Assembly (NCBI GenBank): GCA_016709335.1 | Contig: JADJNC010000003.1 | Span: forward strand, 1 to 64,000 | Source: Candidatus Propionivibrio dominans | Lineage (GTDB): Bacteria; Pseudomonadota; Gammaproteobacteria; Burkholderiales; Rhodocyclaceae | Direction: 5' to 3' | DNA length: 64,000 nucleotides | Shown: positions 28,860 to 37,902 of the stretch, piece after piece | Layout of the letters: the number at the start of each line of letters is the position of its first letter | Position numbering within the stretch: position 1 is the stretch's first letter | Program-made: the position numbers and the translations under genes | The notes under the pieces: generated by a model | Told to the model about the DNA's origin: nothing | What the model saw: the letters and a program-made list of their open reading frames with translations, nothing else | Database searches by the model: none

Positions 28860-30167
28860 ATGGCCAAGAACGTCGTAGTAGTCGGCACTCAGTGGGGCGA
28901 TGAGGGCAAAGGCAAGATCGTCGACTGGTTGACCGATCACGCTCAGGGCGTGGTGCGTTTTCAGGGCGGCCACAATGCCGGCCACACGCTCGTTGTCGGC
29001 GAGAAAGTGTACAAACTCAATCTTGTTCCCTCAGGCATTGTTCACACGGGTGTCAACTGCTATATCGGTAACGGCGTCGTGTTGAATATTCATCACCTGA
29101 TTTCCGAGATCAATGAACTTGAGTCGGGTGGCATAGAGGTTCGTTCGCGGCTCAGGATCAGCCCGGGCTGCCCACTGATCCTCGGCTATCACACTGCTCT
29201 CGACGCGGCGCGCGAGGCCGCCAAGAGTGTTGCCGCCAGGATCGGCACCACCGGCAAGGGTATTGGCCCGACTTACGAAGACAAGGTGGCGCGCCGTGCC
29301 TTGCGTGTCTACGATCTCTTCTACCCCAAGCGATTCGCCGAGAAGCTCAAGGAGAATCTTGACTACCACAATTTTGTTCTGACGCGGTATCTGGGTGCCG
29401 AGGCGGTCGATTATGAAAGCGTTCTCGCACAGGCGATGGCCGATGCCGAACTGATCAAGCCGATGGTCGCCGACGTTTCCGCTGAACTTTATTCGGCCAA
29501 TCAGGCTGGCCAGAATCTTCTTTTCGAAGGCGCGCAGGGCGCCTTGCTTGATATCGACCATGGCACCTACCCCTTCGTCACTTCGTCGAACTGTGTTGCC
29601 GGTCAGGCATCGGCCGGCGCGGGCGTCGGGCCGGGAATGCTGCACTACGTGCTGGGCATCACCAAGGCTTACTGCACACGCGTTGGCGGTGGCCCTTTTC
29701 CGAGCGAACTCGATATCGAGACCACCGGCGTTCCCGGACATCAAATGTCGCAAAAGGGGCGTGAATTCGGTACCGTTACCGGGCGCAAGCGTCGCTGCGG
29801 CTGGCTCGATGTTCCCGCGCTGAAGCGCTCGATTCAGATCAATGGCGTAACCGGGCTGTGCATCACCAAGCTCGACGTACTCGATGGTCTGCCTGAACTG
29901 AAAATCTGCACGGGTTACGCGCTCAACGGAAAAATCATCACGCTGTTGCCGATGGGATCAGACGAAGTGGCTGATTGCCAGCCCATTTTTGAAAGTCTGC
30001 CGGGCTGGAGCGAATCCACCGTCGGTGCGACCTCGCAGGACGGGTTACCGGCGGCGGCACGCGCCTATCTGGCGCGCATCGAAGCCTTGTGTGAAATTCC
30101 GATCGATATCATATCGACCGGGCCGGAACGCAATGAAACCATTTTGCGCCGCCACCCCTTCGCTTGA
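28860..30167 (+). CDS. purA: Adenylosuccinate synthetase
   Basis: Catalyses the GTP-dependent joining of IMP and aspartate, the first step from IMP to AMP; 435 residues. The P-loop-like motif [10 protein letters not shown] is at about 13-22, followed by [19 protein letters not shown] and [17 protein letters not shown]. It sits directly after hisZ, as in many betaproteobacteria. Confidence 0.97.
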   Translation: MAKNVVVVGTQWGDEGKGKIVDWLTDHAQGVVRFQGGHNAGHTLVVGEKVYKLNLVPSGIVHTGVNCYIGNGVVLNIHHLISEINELESGGIEVRSRLRISPGCPLILGYHTALDAAREAAKSVAARIGTTGKGIGPTYEDKVARRALRVYDLFYPKRFAEKLKENLDYHNFVLTRYLGAEAVDYESVLAQAMADAELIKPMVADVSAELYSANQAGQNLLFEGAQGALLDIDHGTYPFVTSSNCVAGQASAGAGVGPGMLHYVLGITKAYCTRVGGGPFPSELDIETTGVPGHQMSQKGREFGTVTGRKRRCGWLDVPALKRSIQINGVTGLCITKLDVLDGLPELKICTGYALNGKIITLLPMGSDEVADCQPIFESLPGWSESTVGATSQDGLPAAARAYLARIEALCEIPIDIISTGPERNETILRRHPFA

Positions 30168-30269
30168 TTTGACAATCGCTGAGCCGCCTGGTTTTCGATC
30201 AGGAAAGCCGGCGTACTGCGGGCAGCCGTGATGGTGACAAAACATTTGCAGCGCAGGGCGGAGTAGGCC

Positions 30270-31295
30270 ATGGGCATTCTCGACTGGTTCAAGAGTCGGC
30301 CCTCGCAATTCGATCCGGATCGTCCGTCCGATGCCATGACCTTGCGGGCGATCGACAAGGCCGTAACGCTGACCAACCCCCGATTGAAACTGGTGCGCTC
30401 TTATCAGGAACGTCTCGCGCCAGCAGTAGAAATCAGTGTTAACTCCATACGCGAAATGGTGCTTTCCCTGCCTCCACCAATCAAGGTTTCGGCAGCGTGC
30501 TGGTCTGCCGATCCGGTACTGAGAGCAATATTTGTCGCCGCCTCCGATATTCCTTACGCCCTCGGCCGTTCAAGTAATCTGCGAACCCTGATAGACAAGT
30601 ACCCTATGCTCGATGAAGCCTATTTCATCCTCGTCATGACCTACAACGAGCAGCGCATGCTCGGGATGTCGCTGCAGGGCGATGTTGTTCAGCGCGATGT
30701 TGTTCAGACCGTCATCGGTTTTTCTGACCATGAGGCGCGTATTTGCGGGCATCAGGATACGGAGGTTCGCCATCTATTGGGAACGCAGGCGTATGAGTAT
30801 CTGGTGGCTCAGGCGCTGTCGCAAATCGGCGAAGAACGATCGGAACGTCGCGAACTGCAAGATAACTGCTCGTTGATCCGTGCCCGGCTGCGCTTGCTCC
30901 AGCAGCAGGGTCCCGGTCTGGGAACGATTTTTGGATCGGCGCCCGCAGTTTCAGGCGAAAAGTTGAAGCTGGAAGCACAGCTTCTGGACAACGAGCGCCA
31001 GTTGGAGGCAATAGGCAGTCCGCAGTCGGCGCTGGATGACGAACTGGAAACTTTGCGCGAAGTGCTTGAGCATCCGGAGCGTTATATTCGCGTAGAGCAA
31101 AAACGAATGCGGATCAGTACGATGAACGTCGTGCTCGATCAGGAAAGCACCGATGTCGCTTCCGATATTGGTTTTTCGCTGGCGCAACTGAAGGGTATTC
31201 CACAGTTACAGAGGGCGTTTGTTCTGGCGCGCTTTGCCCGAGCCGAGCTACCTGAGGCCAGGATGAATTTTGACGATGCAGTGCGCTATCTTTGA
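30270..31295 (+). CDS. Conserved-looking protein of unknown function
   Basis: A 341-residue soluble protein that I do not recognise. It begins MGILDWFKSRPSQFDPDRPSD and has no signal peptide or membrane helix. The C-terminal half (about 190-300) is rich in charged residues and leucine and probably forms coiled coils. Near residue 140 there is an in-frame tandem duplication of five residues (DVVQR then DVVQT) encoded by a 15-base repeat at 30681-30710. The start follows GGAG about 8 bases upstream. Codon use looks like the neighbours. Confidence 0.7.
   Translation: MGILDWFKSRPSQFDPDRPSDAMTLRAIDKAVTLTNPRLKLVRSYQERLAPAVEISVNSIREMVLSLPPPIKVSAACWSADPVLRAIFVAASDIPYALGRSSNLRTLIDKYPMLDEAYFILVMTYNEQRMLGMSLQGDVVQRDVVQTVIGFSDHEARICGHQDTEVRHLLGTQAYEYLVAQALSQIGEERSERRELQDNCSLIRARLRLLQQQGPGLGTIFGSAPAVSGEKLKLEAQLLDNERQLEAIGSPQSALDDELETLREVLEHPERYIRVEQKRMRISTMNVVLDQESTDVASDIGFSLAQLKGIPQLQRAFVLARFARAELPEARMNFDDAVRYL
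30681..30710. repeat. 15-bp in-frame tandem duplication
   Basis: The unit GATGTTGTTCAGCGC (30681-30695) is followed directly by a copy matching 13 of 15 bases (30696-30710). It adds five residues to the unknown protein without breaking the frame. Confidence 0.8.
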
Positions 31296-31359
31296 GTTGG
31301 CCACAAATCCCGGAATTTTTTGGGTTGGGGCCATGCCTGAAAAGGCTTGTAATGTTGTC

Positions 31360-31446
31360 TGGTGCCCAGGAAGGGACTCGAACCCCCACAGTGTTGCCAC
31401 CACTAGGACCTGAACCTAGCGCGTCTACCAATTTCGCCACCTGGGC
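31360..31446 (-). tRNA. tRNA-Leu (anticodon CAG)
   Basis: On the minus strand the acceptor stem GCCCAGG pairs with CCTGGGC, followed by A and an encoded CCA. The anticodon arm is CTAGG-TTCAGGT-CCTAG with anticodon CAG. A long variable arm (GTGGTGGCAACACT) marks a class II tRNA, and the T arm contains GGTTCGAGTCC. The gene is divergent from rnr. Confidence 0.96.
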
Positions 31447-31485
31447 AGTTCCAGAGAAGGGCGAATTCTAAAGGAACACAAGAAA

Positions 31486-33771
31486 ATGTCAATAAAAAAA
31501 CTTTCCAGGATCAGAAGAAACGATCCCCACTTCGCGCGTGAAGTGGCCAAATATGAACAGCCCCTGCCGTCTCGCGAGTATGTTCTGCAAGTGGTAGAAG
31601 AGCAGGGCAAGCCGGTCAGTTTCGACGAACTGTGCACTCTGCTCGACATCCATCAACTGGAACACGAAATGTTCCAGCGCCGTCTCGCTGCCATGGAGCG
31701 CCAGGCGCAACTGATGCGCAACCGCAAGGGCTCGTACATTGTTCCGGAGCATGCCAGCCTGATTGCCGGGCGCATTGAAGGGCATGCCGACGGATACGGT
31801 TTCCTCGTTCCCGATGACGGTGGCGACGATCTGTTTCTTGATGCCAAGCAAATGTCCAGGGTGTTGCATCGTGATCGTGCGCTGGTGCGGATCACCGGGC
31901 TGGATCGCAAGGGGCGGCGCGAAGGCGCCATTGTCGAAGTGCTCGAACGCGCCAACAGCCGGGTCGTAGGCCGGGTCCTGATCGAGCATGGCATTACCGT
32001 CGTGGTGCCCGAAAACCGGCGCATCAATCAGGATATTCTCGTCCCGCCGGACAGGAAGACCCGAGTCAAGGCGGGTCAGGTGGTGATGGTCGAGATCATC
32101 GAACAGCCCAACCGCCATGCACAGCCGATCGGGCGGATTGTCGAAGTGCTCGGCAACTATGCCGATCCAGGCATGGAAATCGAGATCGCTCTGCGCAAGC
32201 ATGACTTGCCTTTCGAGTTCTCGTCAAAGGCCATTGAAGAAACCAGGGCGCTAGCGGACAAAGTCACCAAGGCCGAGTGGGCCGGACGCAAGGACCTGCG
32301 CGATTTGCCGCTGGTGACCATCGACGGCGAAACGGCAAGGGACTTTGACGACGCCGTATTCGCCGAGAAAAAAGGGCGCGGCTGGCGGCTGGTGGTGGCC
32401 ATTGCCGACGTCAGTCACTATGTACGGCCCGGCATGGCGCTTGATCGTGAGGCGATGGAGCGCGGCAATTCCGTTTATTTCCCCCGGCGCGTGATCCCCA
32501 TGCTGCCGGAAAAGCTCTCCAACGGTCTGTGTTCATTGAATCCCGATGTCGAGCGTCTGGCCATGGTCTGCGACATGGATATCAACAACAGCGGAGAAAT
32601 CAAGGGCTACACTTTTTACCCGGCGGTTTTTCGTTCCCGGGCACGTTTGACCTACAACCAGGTGTGGAGCTGGCTTTCCGCTGAAGCACAGCCCGAGAGC
32701 GATATTCACCGTGCCCTGCAGCCGCAGTTGCAGGCGCTCTATGCACTTTTTCATATCCTGCTCAAGGCGCGACACAAACGCGGTGCGATCGACTTCGAGA
32801 CGATCGAGACGATGATGCTGTTCAACGATCAGGGAAAAATCGACAACATCGTTCCGGTTTACCGCAACGATGCCCACCGCCTGATCGAGGAATGCATGCT
32901 GGCGGCCAACGTCTGTGCCTCGGCCTTCCTTGAAGCGCACCAGCAGCCCTGTCTGTATCGTGTGCATGAAGGCCCGACACCGGAGAAGCTCGAAGGTCTG
33001 CGCGACTTCCTCAAGGAGTTCGGCCTGGGACTTCCGGGAGGAGAGGATCCGACGGCCAAGGACTATGGCGTGCTGCTCGAAAAGATAAAACCGCGCCCGG
33101 ATGCCCAACTGTTGCAGACGGTGATGCTGCGCTCGCTGCGTCAGGCCATGTACAGCCCCGACAATGTCGGCCACTTTGGCCTGTCCTACGAACACTACAC
33201 GCACTTCACTTCGCCGATCCGGCGTTATCCCGATCTGCTGGTGCATCGATCGATCAAGGCGGTGCTCGACGGTACGCGATATACGCCGGGCAAGTGGGAC
33301 GAAATCGGCTTGCACTGTTCGCTGACCGAGCGGCGAGCCGACGAAGCCACACGCGACGTCAACAACTGGCTCAAGTGTTACTACATGCGTGATCGTATCG
33401 GCGAGGAATTTGCCGGAACGATTGCCGCCGTGGTGCCTTTTGGCGTCTTCGTCGCCCTCGATTCGGTCTATGTGGAAGGCCTGGTGCATGTCTCCGAGCT
33501 CGGTGAAGATTACTTCAAATACGACAATGTCAAGCACCTGATGCTCGGCGAGCGCAGTGGCCAACGCTATCGTCTGGGTGACCGACTGCAGGTAAAACTG
33601 GTGCGTGCCGATCTGGAAACCGGTCGCATCGACTTTGTTCTCGCGACGCCCGCAGCGACGGCACACGTACCGACGGCGAAACCTGCGGTAAAAGCGTTGG
33701 CCAAATCCGAACAAAAGTCCGGATCCCCGGCAAGCGAAAAGAATCCGGTGGTGGCGAAAAAACACCGCTAG
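31486..33771 (+). CDS. rnr: Ribonuclease R
   Basis: Processive 3'-to-5' exoribonuclease that degrades structured RNA; 761 residues. An N-terminal winged-helix region, two cold-shock domains, the RNB catalytic domain and a C-terminal S1 domain are recognisable in order. RNB hallmarks include the acidic cluster DGETARDFDDAVF, SVYFPRRVIPMLPEKLSNGLCSLNP (seen in parts) and HFTSPIRRYPDLLVHR. The C-terminus is a Lys/Ala-rich tail. It is followed by rlmB, as in E. coli. Confidence 0.96.
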   Translation: MSIKKLSRIRRNDPHFAREVAKYEQPLPSREYVLQVVEEQGKPVSFDELCTLLDIHQLEHEMFQRRLAAMERQAQLMRNRKGSYIVPEHASLIAGRIEGHADGYGFLVPDDGGDDLFLDAKQMSRVLHRDRALVRITGLDRKGRREGAIVEVLERANSRVVGRVLIEHGITVVVPENRRINQDILVPPDRKTRVKAGQVVMVEIIEQPNRHAQPIGRIVEVLGNYADPGMEIEIALRKHDLPFEFSSKAIEETRALADKVTKAEWAGRKDLRDLPLVTIDGETARDFDDAVFAEKKGRGWRLVVAIADVSHYVRPGMALDREAMERGNSVYFPRRVIPMLPEKLSNGLCSLNPDVERLAMVCDMDINNSGEIKGYTFYPAVFRSRARLTYNQVWSWLSAEAQPESDIHRALQPQLQALYALFHILLKARHKRGAIDFETIETMMLFNDQGKIDNIVPVYRNDAHRLIEECMLAANVCASAFLEAHQQPCLYRVHEGPTPEKLEGLRDFLKEFGLGLPGGEDPTAKDYGVLLEKIKPRPDAQLLQTVMLRSLRQAMYSPDNVGHFGLSYEHYTHFTSPIRRYPDLLVHRSIKAVLDGTRYTPGKWDEIGLHCSLTERRADEATRDVNNWLKCYYMRDRIGEEFAGTIAAVVPFGVFVALDSVYVEGLVHVSELGEDYFKYDNVKHLMLGERSGQRYRLGDRLQVKLVRADLETGRIDFVLATPAATAHVPTAKPAVKALAKSEQKSGSPASEKNPVVAKKHR

Positions 33772-33825
33772 AAATTGTTGGTCAGGTTAGCTGACAAAAA
33801 TCTATACTGCATACGAGAATCATTC

Positions 33826-34566
33826 ATGTCACAGACCAGCTTCATCCACGGCTTTCACGCCATCATCGCCAAGCTGCGTTATCAACCCGACGCCATTCTT
33901 GAAATCTTCGTCGATGCCGAACGTCATGATGCCCGGGTGCGTGATCTGATGCGCCATGCCGAACTGCACGCAGTCCGGGTCGTTCCGGTTGATGCAAAAC
34001 GCCTTGCCGGCATGGCCGGTGGCGGCGCGCGTCATCAGGGCGCGGTGGCCAGGGTTTCCGGCGAGTCGCGTCATGTCACGCTCGATGATGTGCTGGATAC
34101 CCTTGAAGAACCGGCCTTCCTTCTGGTGCTCGATGGTATTCAGGATCCGCACAATCTCGGTGCCTGTCTGCGCGTTGCCGATGCCGTTGGCGCGCACGCC
34201 GTGATCGCCCCGAAGGACCGGGCCGTCGGGCTGACGCAAACAGCCATCAAGGTCGCCAGCGGCGCGGCGGAGAGCGTGCCCTACATTACCGTGACCAATC
34301 TGGCGCGCACCTTGCGTGAGCTGAAGGAACGTGAAATCTGCCTGATCGGCACTGATGCCGAAGCCAGACAGGATCTCTATACGGCGCAGTGGCCGCTGGC
34401 CACCGCCTGGGTGCTTGGCGCCGAGGGGGATGGCCTGCGCCGACTGACACGCGAAACCTGCGATCAACTGGTGCACATTCCGATGCTCGGCTCGGTGCAA
34501 AGCCTGAATGTGTCGGTAGCCACCGGCGTGTGCCTGTATGAGGCCAGGCGGCGGCGCGGAACCTGA
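33826..34566 (+). CDS. rlmB: 23S rRNA (guanosine2251-2'-O)-methyltransferase RlmB
   Basis: SpoU-family methyltransferase acting on G2251 of 23S rRNA; 246 residues. The ATG at 33826 (MSQTSFIHGFHAI) is preferred over an upstream TTG-type start at 33775. An N-terminal substrate-binding domain is followed by the knotted SPOUT domain with LDGIQDPHNLGACLR, VLGAEGDGLRRL and IPMLGSVQSLNVSVA. The rnr-rlmB pair matches the E. coli order. Confidence 0.96.
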   Translation: MSQTSFIHGFHAIIAKLRYQPDAILEIFVDAERHDARVRDLMRHAELHAVRVVPVDAKRLAGMAGGGARHQGAVARVSGESRHVTLDDVLDTLEEPAFLLVLDGIQDPHNLGACLRVADAVGAHAVIAPKDRAVGLTQTAIKVASGAAESVPYITVTNLARTLRELKEREICLIGTDAEARQDLYTAQWPLATAWVLGAEGDGLRRLTRETCDQLVHIPMLGSVQSLNVSVATGVCLYEARRRRGT

Positions 34567-34650
34567 ATGGCCTGAATTTGTGGCCAGTGTTCTTATTAAT
34601 TTGCAATAACTTTGCACCGTCAGGATCCAGCCTGACCAAGGAGGAATGAC

Positions 34651-35958
34651 ATGCCTGAGCTCGACCGGTCGCAGCGTCGACGCCGCAATATGGCACTGGC
34701 CGTAGTCGTGGCGGCCTTCGTCATTTCATTCTTCCAGCGTTTCGCGCCGGCAGGCATTGCCCAGGATCTGTCTGCGGCCTTTGGCACCACCGCCTCATCG
34801 CTCGGCGTCCTGGCAGCAACCTATTTCTATGTCTACACCGTGATGCAGGTGCCAACCGGCATCTTTGTCGACACCTTCGGACCGCGCCGCATTCTCCTCT
34901 TTGGCGGTATTGTTGCCGCAGCGGGCAGCCTTTTGTTCGGCATGGCGTCGACGCTGGAGATGGCGCTGGTCGGGCGCACCCTGATCGGCCTGGGTGTCTC
35001 GGTCACCTTCATTTCCATGCTCAAGTTCATCGCGGTCTGGTTTGATGAGAGCCGCTTTGCCAGCATGGTCGGTCTCAGCATGCTGGTCGGCAATCTTGGC
35101 TCGGTATTGGCCGGTTTTCCGCTCTCGTGGCTGGCGCAGGCAGCCGGGTGGCGCAGTGTATTTATCGTCGTGGCGGGTATATCCCTGCTGCTCGGAATCG
35201 CCTGCTGGGTACTGGTGCGAGATCATCCGCACAGTCCGCTCGGTAGCGTGATCAGGAAGCCGCACTTTGATCGCACGGTGGTGTTCAGCGGCTTGCTCCA
35301 GGTCGTCAGGAATCGGGCCACCTGGCCAGCGGCATGGATAAATTTCAGTGTCAGCGGCAGTTTTTTTACCTTCGGTGGTCTGTGGGCGACGCCCTTCCTG
35401 ATTCAGGTACACGGAATGTCGCGGGCAGTTGCCGCCAGTCACGTCAGTTTGTATTTCGCCGGGTTTGCGCTCGGTTGCGTCGGCATCGGTGCCATTTCTG
35501 ATCGCCTTGGCCAGCGCAAGCCGGTACTGACCGTCGGTACCCATCTGTACGCAATGACCTGGCTGGTCTGGCTCTCCGGGGTGGCGCTGCCGCTTGAGGC
35601 GAGCTACGCCCTGTTTGCCTTGATGGGGATTCTCACCGCCAGCTTCACACTGACCTGGTCGTGCGCCAAGGAAGTCAATCCGCCCCTGCTCTCCGGCATG
35701 TCGACCAGTGTCACGAACATGGGCGGCTTCCTCGCCGGAGCGATATTGCAACCCCTGTTCGGCTGGGTGATGGATCTGCATTGGGCCGGCGGTGTGAGCA
35801 GCAGTGGTGCACGTCTTTATACTGCCGGGGATTATCATGCCGGTTTGCTGCTGCTGACGATGACGGCGAGCATTGGCGCCATCGCCTTGTGGCGTATTCG
35901 CGAAACGAATTGCCGCAATATCTGGAAGCCAGCGCTTGTGGCGCAGATTCTGAAGTAG
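34651..35958 (+). CDS. MFS transporter
   Basis: A 435-residue major facilitator superfamily permease with about 12 hydrophobic helices. The loop between helices 2 and 3 carries the family motif in the form GIFVDTFGPRRILLFGG, and the second half has a related loop (GAISDRLGQRKPVL). The start follows a strong ribosome site AAGGAGG at 34638-34644. The substrate cannot be inferred; the neighbours are unrelated in function. Confidence 0.88.
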   Translation: MPELDRSQRRRRNMALAVVVAAFVISFFQRFAPAGIAQDLSAAFGTTASSLGVLAATYFYVYTVMQVPTGIFVDTFGPRRILLFGGIVAAAGSLLFGMASTLEMALVGRTLIGLGVSVTFISMLKFIAVWFDESRFASMVGLSMLVGNLGSVLAGFPLSWLAQAAGWRSVFIVVAGISLLLGIACWVLVRDHPHSPLGSVIRKPHFDRTVVFSGLLQVVRNRATWPAAWINFSVSGSFFTFGGLWATPFLIQVHGMSRAVAASHVSLYFAGFALGCVGIGAISDRLGQRKPVLTVGTHLYAMTWLVWLSGVALPLEASYALFALMGILTASFTLTWSCAKEVNPPLLSGMSTSVTNMGGFLAGAILQPLFGWVMDLHWAGGVSSSGARLYTAGDYHAGLLLLTMTASIGAIALWRIRETNCRNIWKPALVAQILK

Positions 35959-36287
35959 GCCTGACCCCCGGCGCTGAGGCGTAAATGGGCAATGGTTTCG
36001 CCAGGAAAACGCTTGCAGACAAGCGATCGTTTCAGCGTTTTCATGTCTGCGCACTCCTCTGCGTCAATGCGTTCTCAGTGACGAAAGCGCGGGTAGCCAA
36101 GTTTTTTTGCTTGAACGTTCCTGATCTTTTATTGCCTTAATTGGTCGATAAATATTCAAGCAGGGCTGTGTTGCGAATCCCGGATTTTAAGAATCGCTTG
36201 TGGTGCGCTGTTTACTTCCGCTCTCTACTCCGATTCCAGGGTGCCCGCTGCACGCGCTAACGTTTTTTTCGTCAATGAAAGAAAGTA
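35959..36287. other. Gap without a recognisable gene
   Basis: This stretch of 329 bases between the MFS and DUF2062 genes holds no convincing coding frame, RNA gene or terminator. It is more AT-rich from about 36100 to 36180 (for example TTATTGCCTTAATTGG) and may hold the promoter for the DUF2062 gene. Confidence 0.5.
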
Positions 36288-36848
36288 ATGAAGATCGAGA
36301 ACAACCGGGGTGCCTTCTGGTCTGAACTGCGCACCCGGTTCAAGGCCCAGATGCCGACCCGCGAATCTCTGGAGAGCCACCGCTGGTTGCGGCCGATTGC
36401 CCACCGCGTCACCGAGCCCGAACTCTGGCACATGAAAACGGAGCCCCTCGCCCGAGGAGTGGCGATCGGGTTGTTCTGGGCCTTCGTCAGCCCGATCGCG
36501 CAGATCATCATCGCTGCCGCCCATTGCGTCTGGTGGCGAGGCAACATCCCGGTGGCTGTCGCGGTCACCCTGATCACCAATCCGCTGACCATTGGTGCCT
36601 GGCTCTATCTTGCCTACCAGGTGGGTTCGCTGTTTGTTTCCGGGCCTGACACGACGAGCGCCATAGTGCCCGCAAGTGGGGTTTTCGGGATGCTTCAGTC
36701 TTTCGGCTGGCCGACGGTGCTGGGCATGGCCATTTTTGCGATCGGGGGTTCACTTCTCGGTTACCTGCTGGTGCGCACCGGTTCGCGCCTCTGGTTTCAC
36801 TGGCGTGTCGCGCGACGCGCCAGACGCCGCTCGCGCGCAGAAGGATAG
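36288..36848 (+). CDS. DUF2062 membrane protein
   Basis: A 186-residue protein of the DUF2062 family: a soluble N-terminus, then hydrophobic segments (around residues 55-80, 85-115 and 140-165) with the typical ARGVAIGLFWAFVSP and NPLTIGAWLY motifs, and a basic C-terminus rich in Arg. The family is common in proteobacteria and has no firm function. It appears as a single gene with its own upstream region. Confidence 0.8.
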   Translation: MKIENNRGAFWSELRTRFKAQMPTRESLESHRWLRPIAHRVTEPELWHMKTEPLARGVAIGLFWAFVSPIAQIIIAAAHCVWWRGNIPVAVAVTLITNPLTIGAWLYLAYQVGSLFVSGPDTTSAIVPASGVFGMLQSFGWPTVLGMAIFAIGGSLLGYLLVRTGSRLWFHWRVARRARRRSRAEG

Positions 36849-37011
36849 GAAATTCAACCTGGAACAATCGCTCGTTCACCGCAACGGCACAGGAAAATTT
36901 CTTAAAGCAAATGCGGACTTCGTGCCTTTACGCATCGCGCCGAGCTTCAAGTATCCCCGCCCGGGTATCCTGCCCGCGTCAGACAGGTCCGGCTTGTATT
37001 ACGGGAAAAGA

Positions 37012-37710
37012 TCACGAACGAGCTCGACGCCCGATAGAAACAGGTCTCCTACCAGCGCACCCGAGCGGAGCGCTCTGCTGACTGCGTTGCTTTTCTATCG
37101 CCAGTATGCTGTCGGCTAGTGTTTCCGGGTCGAGTCGGGTGCGTTTTGATTCCTTCTGCTGGTAGTCAGCGAGTGCTTTCTCGACTGCCTCCGCGTCAAG
37201 GATCGAGATCGGTGAACCGCAGTTATTACAGGACGCTTGCGTTCGGATGTCGACCGGTGCGCCGCAGCCAGTGCAATGGAAGGTGCCGATGCGTGCCGCC
37301 AGTGCAGTAATTTCGGCGGGAGCAAGCTGGCGAACAAAACCCTTTTCGATCATGAACTGCGCGAAGGAAGTGAATCGTCCGTGATTCTGCAGACAGCGGT
37401 GATAGGTGAAACGACCGCTGCGCACCACATCGAGCCCGGCAAACAGCTTGTCCCTGCAGCGCGGACAACGCAAGATGGCCGGGTGCGGCTGGCGCTGGTC
37501 GCTACGGTGGGCGTGGATCAGCTTGAACAGATCGATGATGCCACCCGGATTGATCTGTACGCTTTCATACTGATCGAACCAGATGCCCTGGCAGGGGAAG
37601 CAAAGATCAAGTACTAACGTGCCGAAAATTCGATGCGGCAGCTCCAGCCGCGTCATCGGCTGGGTGCACGATGGGCAGGCGGATAGCCCGGTTTGCGGCA
37701 GATCATTCAT
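37012..37710 (-). CDS. Zinc-ribbon protein of unknown function
   Basis: A 232-residue protein with several zinc-binding CxxC knuckles: CPSC and CFPC near the N-terminus, CPRC in the middle, and CTGC with CNNC near residues 150-170. The first pair has the spacing and context of a TFIIB-like zinc ribbon (CPSCTQPM then LCFPCQGIWFD). No membrane helix or signal peptide is seen. It is separated from cysN by 192 bases and a terminator, so it is not part of the sulfur operon. The function is unknown; nucleic-acid or protein binding is possible. Confidence 0.75.
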   Translation of the reverse strand: MNDLPQTGLSACPSCTQPMTRLELPHRIFGTLVLDLCFPCQGIWFDQYESVQINPGGIIDLFKLIHAHRSDQRQPHPAILRCPRCRDKLFAGLDVVRSGRFTYHRCLQNHGRFTSFAQFMIEKGFVRQLAPAEITALAARIGTFHCTGCGAPVDIRTQASCNNCGSPISILDAEAVEKALADYQQKESKRTRLDPETLADSILAIEKQRSQQSAPLGCAGRRPVSIGRRARS

Positions 37711-37851
37711 CGCTGGATCGTCGTCAGGAACACCGAAGGGATTCTACCGTTTTGTACAGGGTTTGTTTGGGGGCTCAAGGTTTTTTCGAGTCAAGTCATG
37801 TCCGTCAAGGATATCGATTGACGGGCGTTGCTGACCGAACTTTGAAAAGCA

Positions 37852-37876
37852 AAGCGCCCGGCAATGCCGGGCGCTT
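37852..37876 (-). terminator. Intrinsic terminator of the cys operon
   Basis: A perfect 11-bp stem, AAGCGCCCGGC and GCCGGGCGCTT, closes a three-base loop. Read on the minus strand it is followed by TTGCTTTTC, a T-rich tail. It lies 26 bases beyond the cysN stop. Confidence 0.8.
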
Positions 37877-37902
37877 GCGGATGTTGATTCAGCAAAGGGC
37901 AA

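Noticed and set aside
32533..33765. Long open frame on the strand opposite rnr (410 codons)
   Set aside because: It is the antisense shadow of a well-conserved gene in GC-rich DNA, with composition unlike a real protein and no family match.
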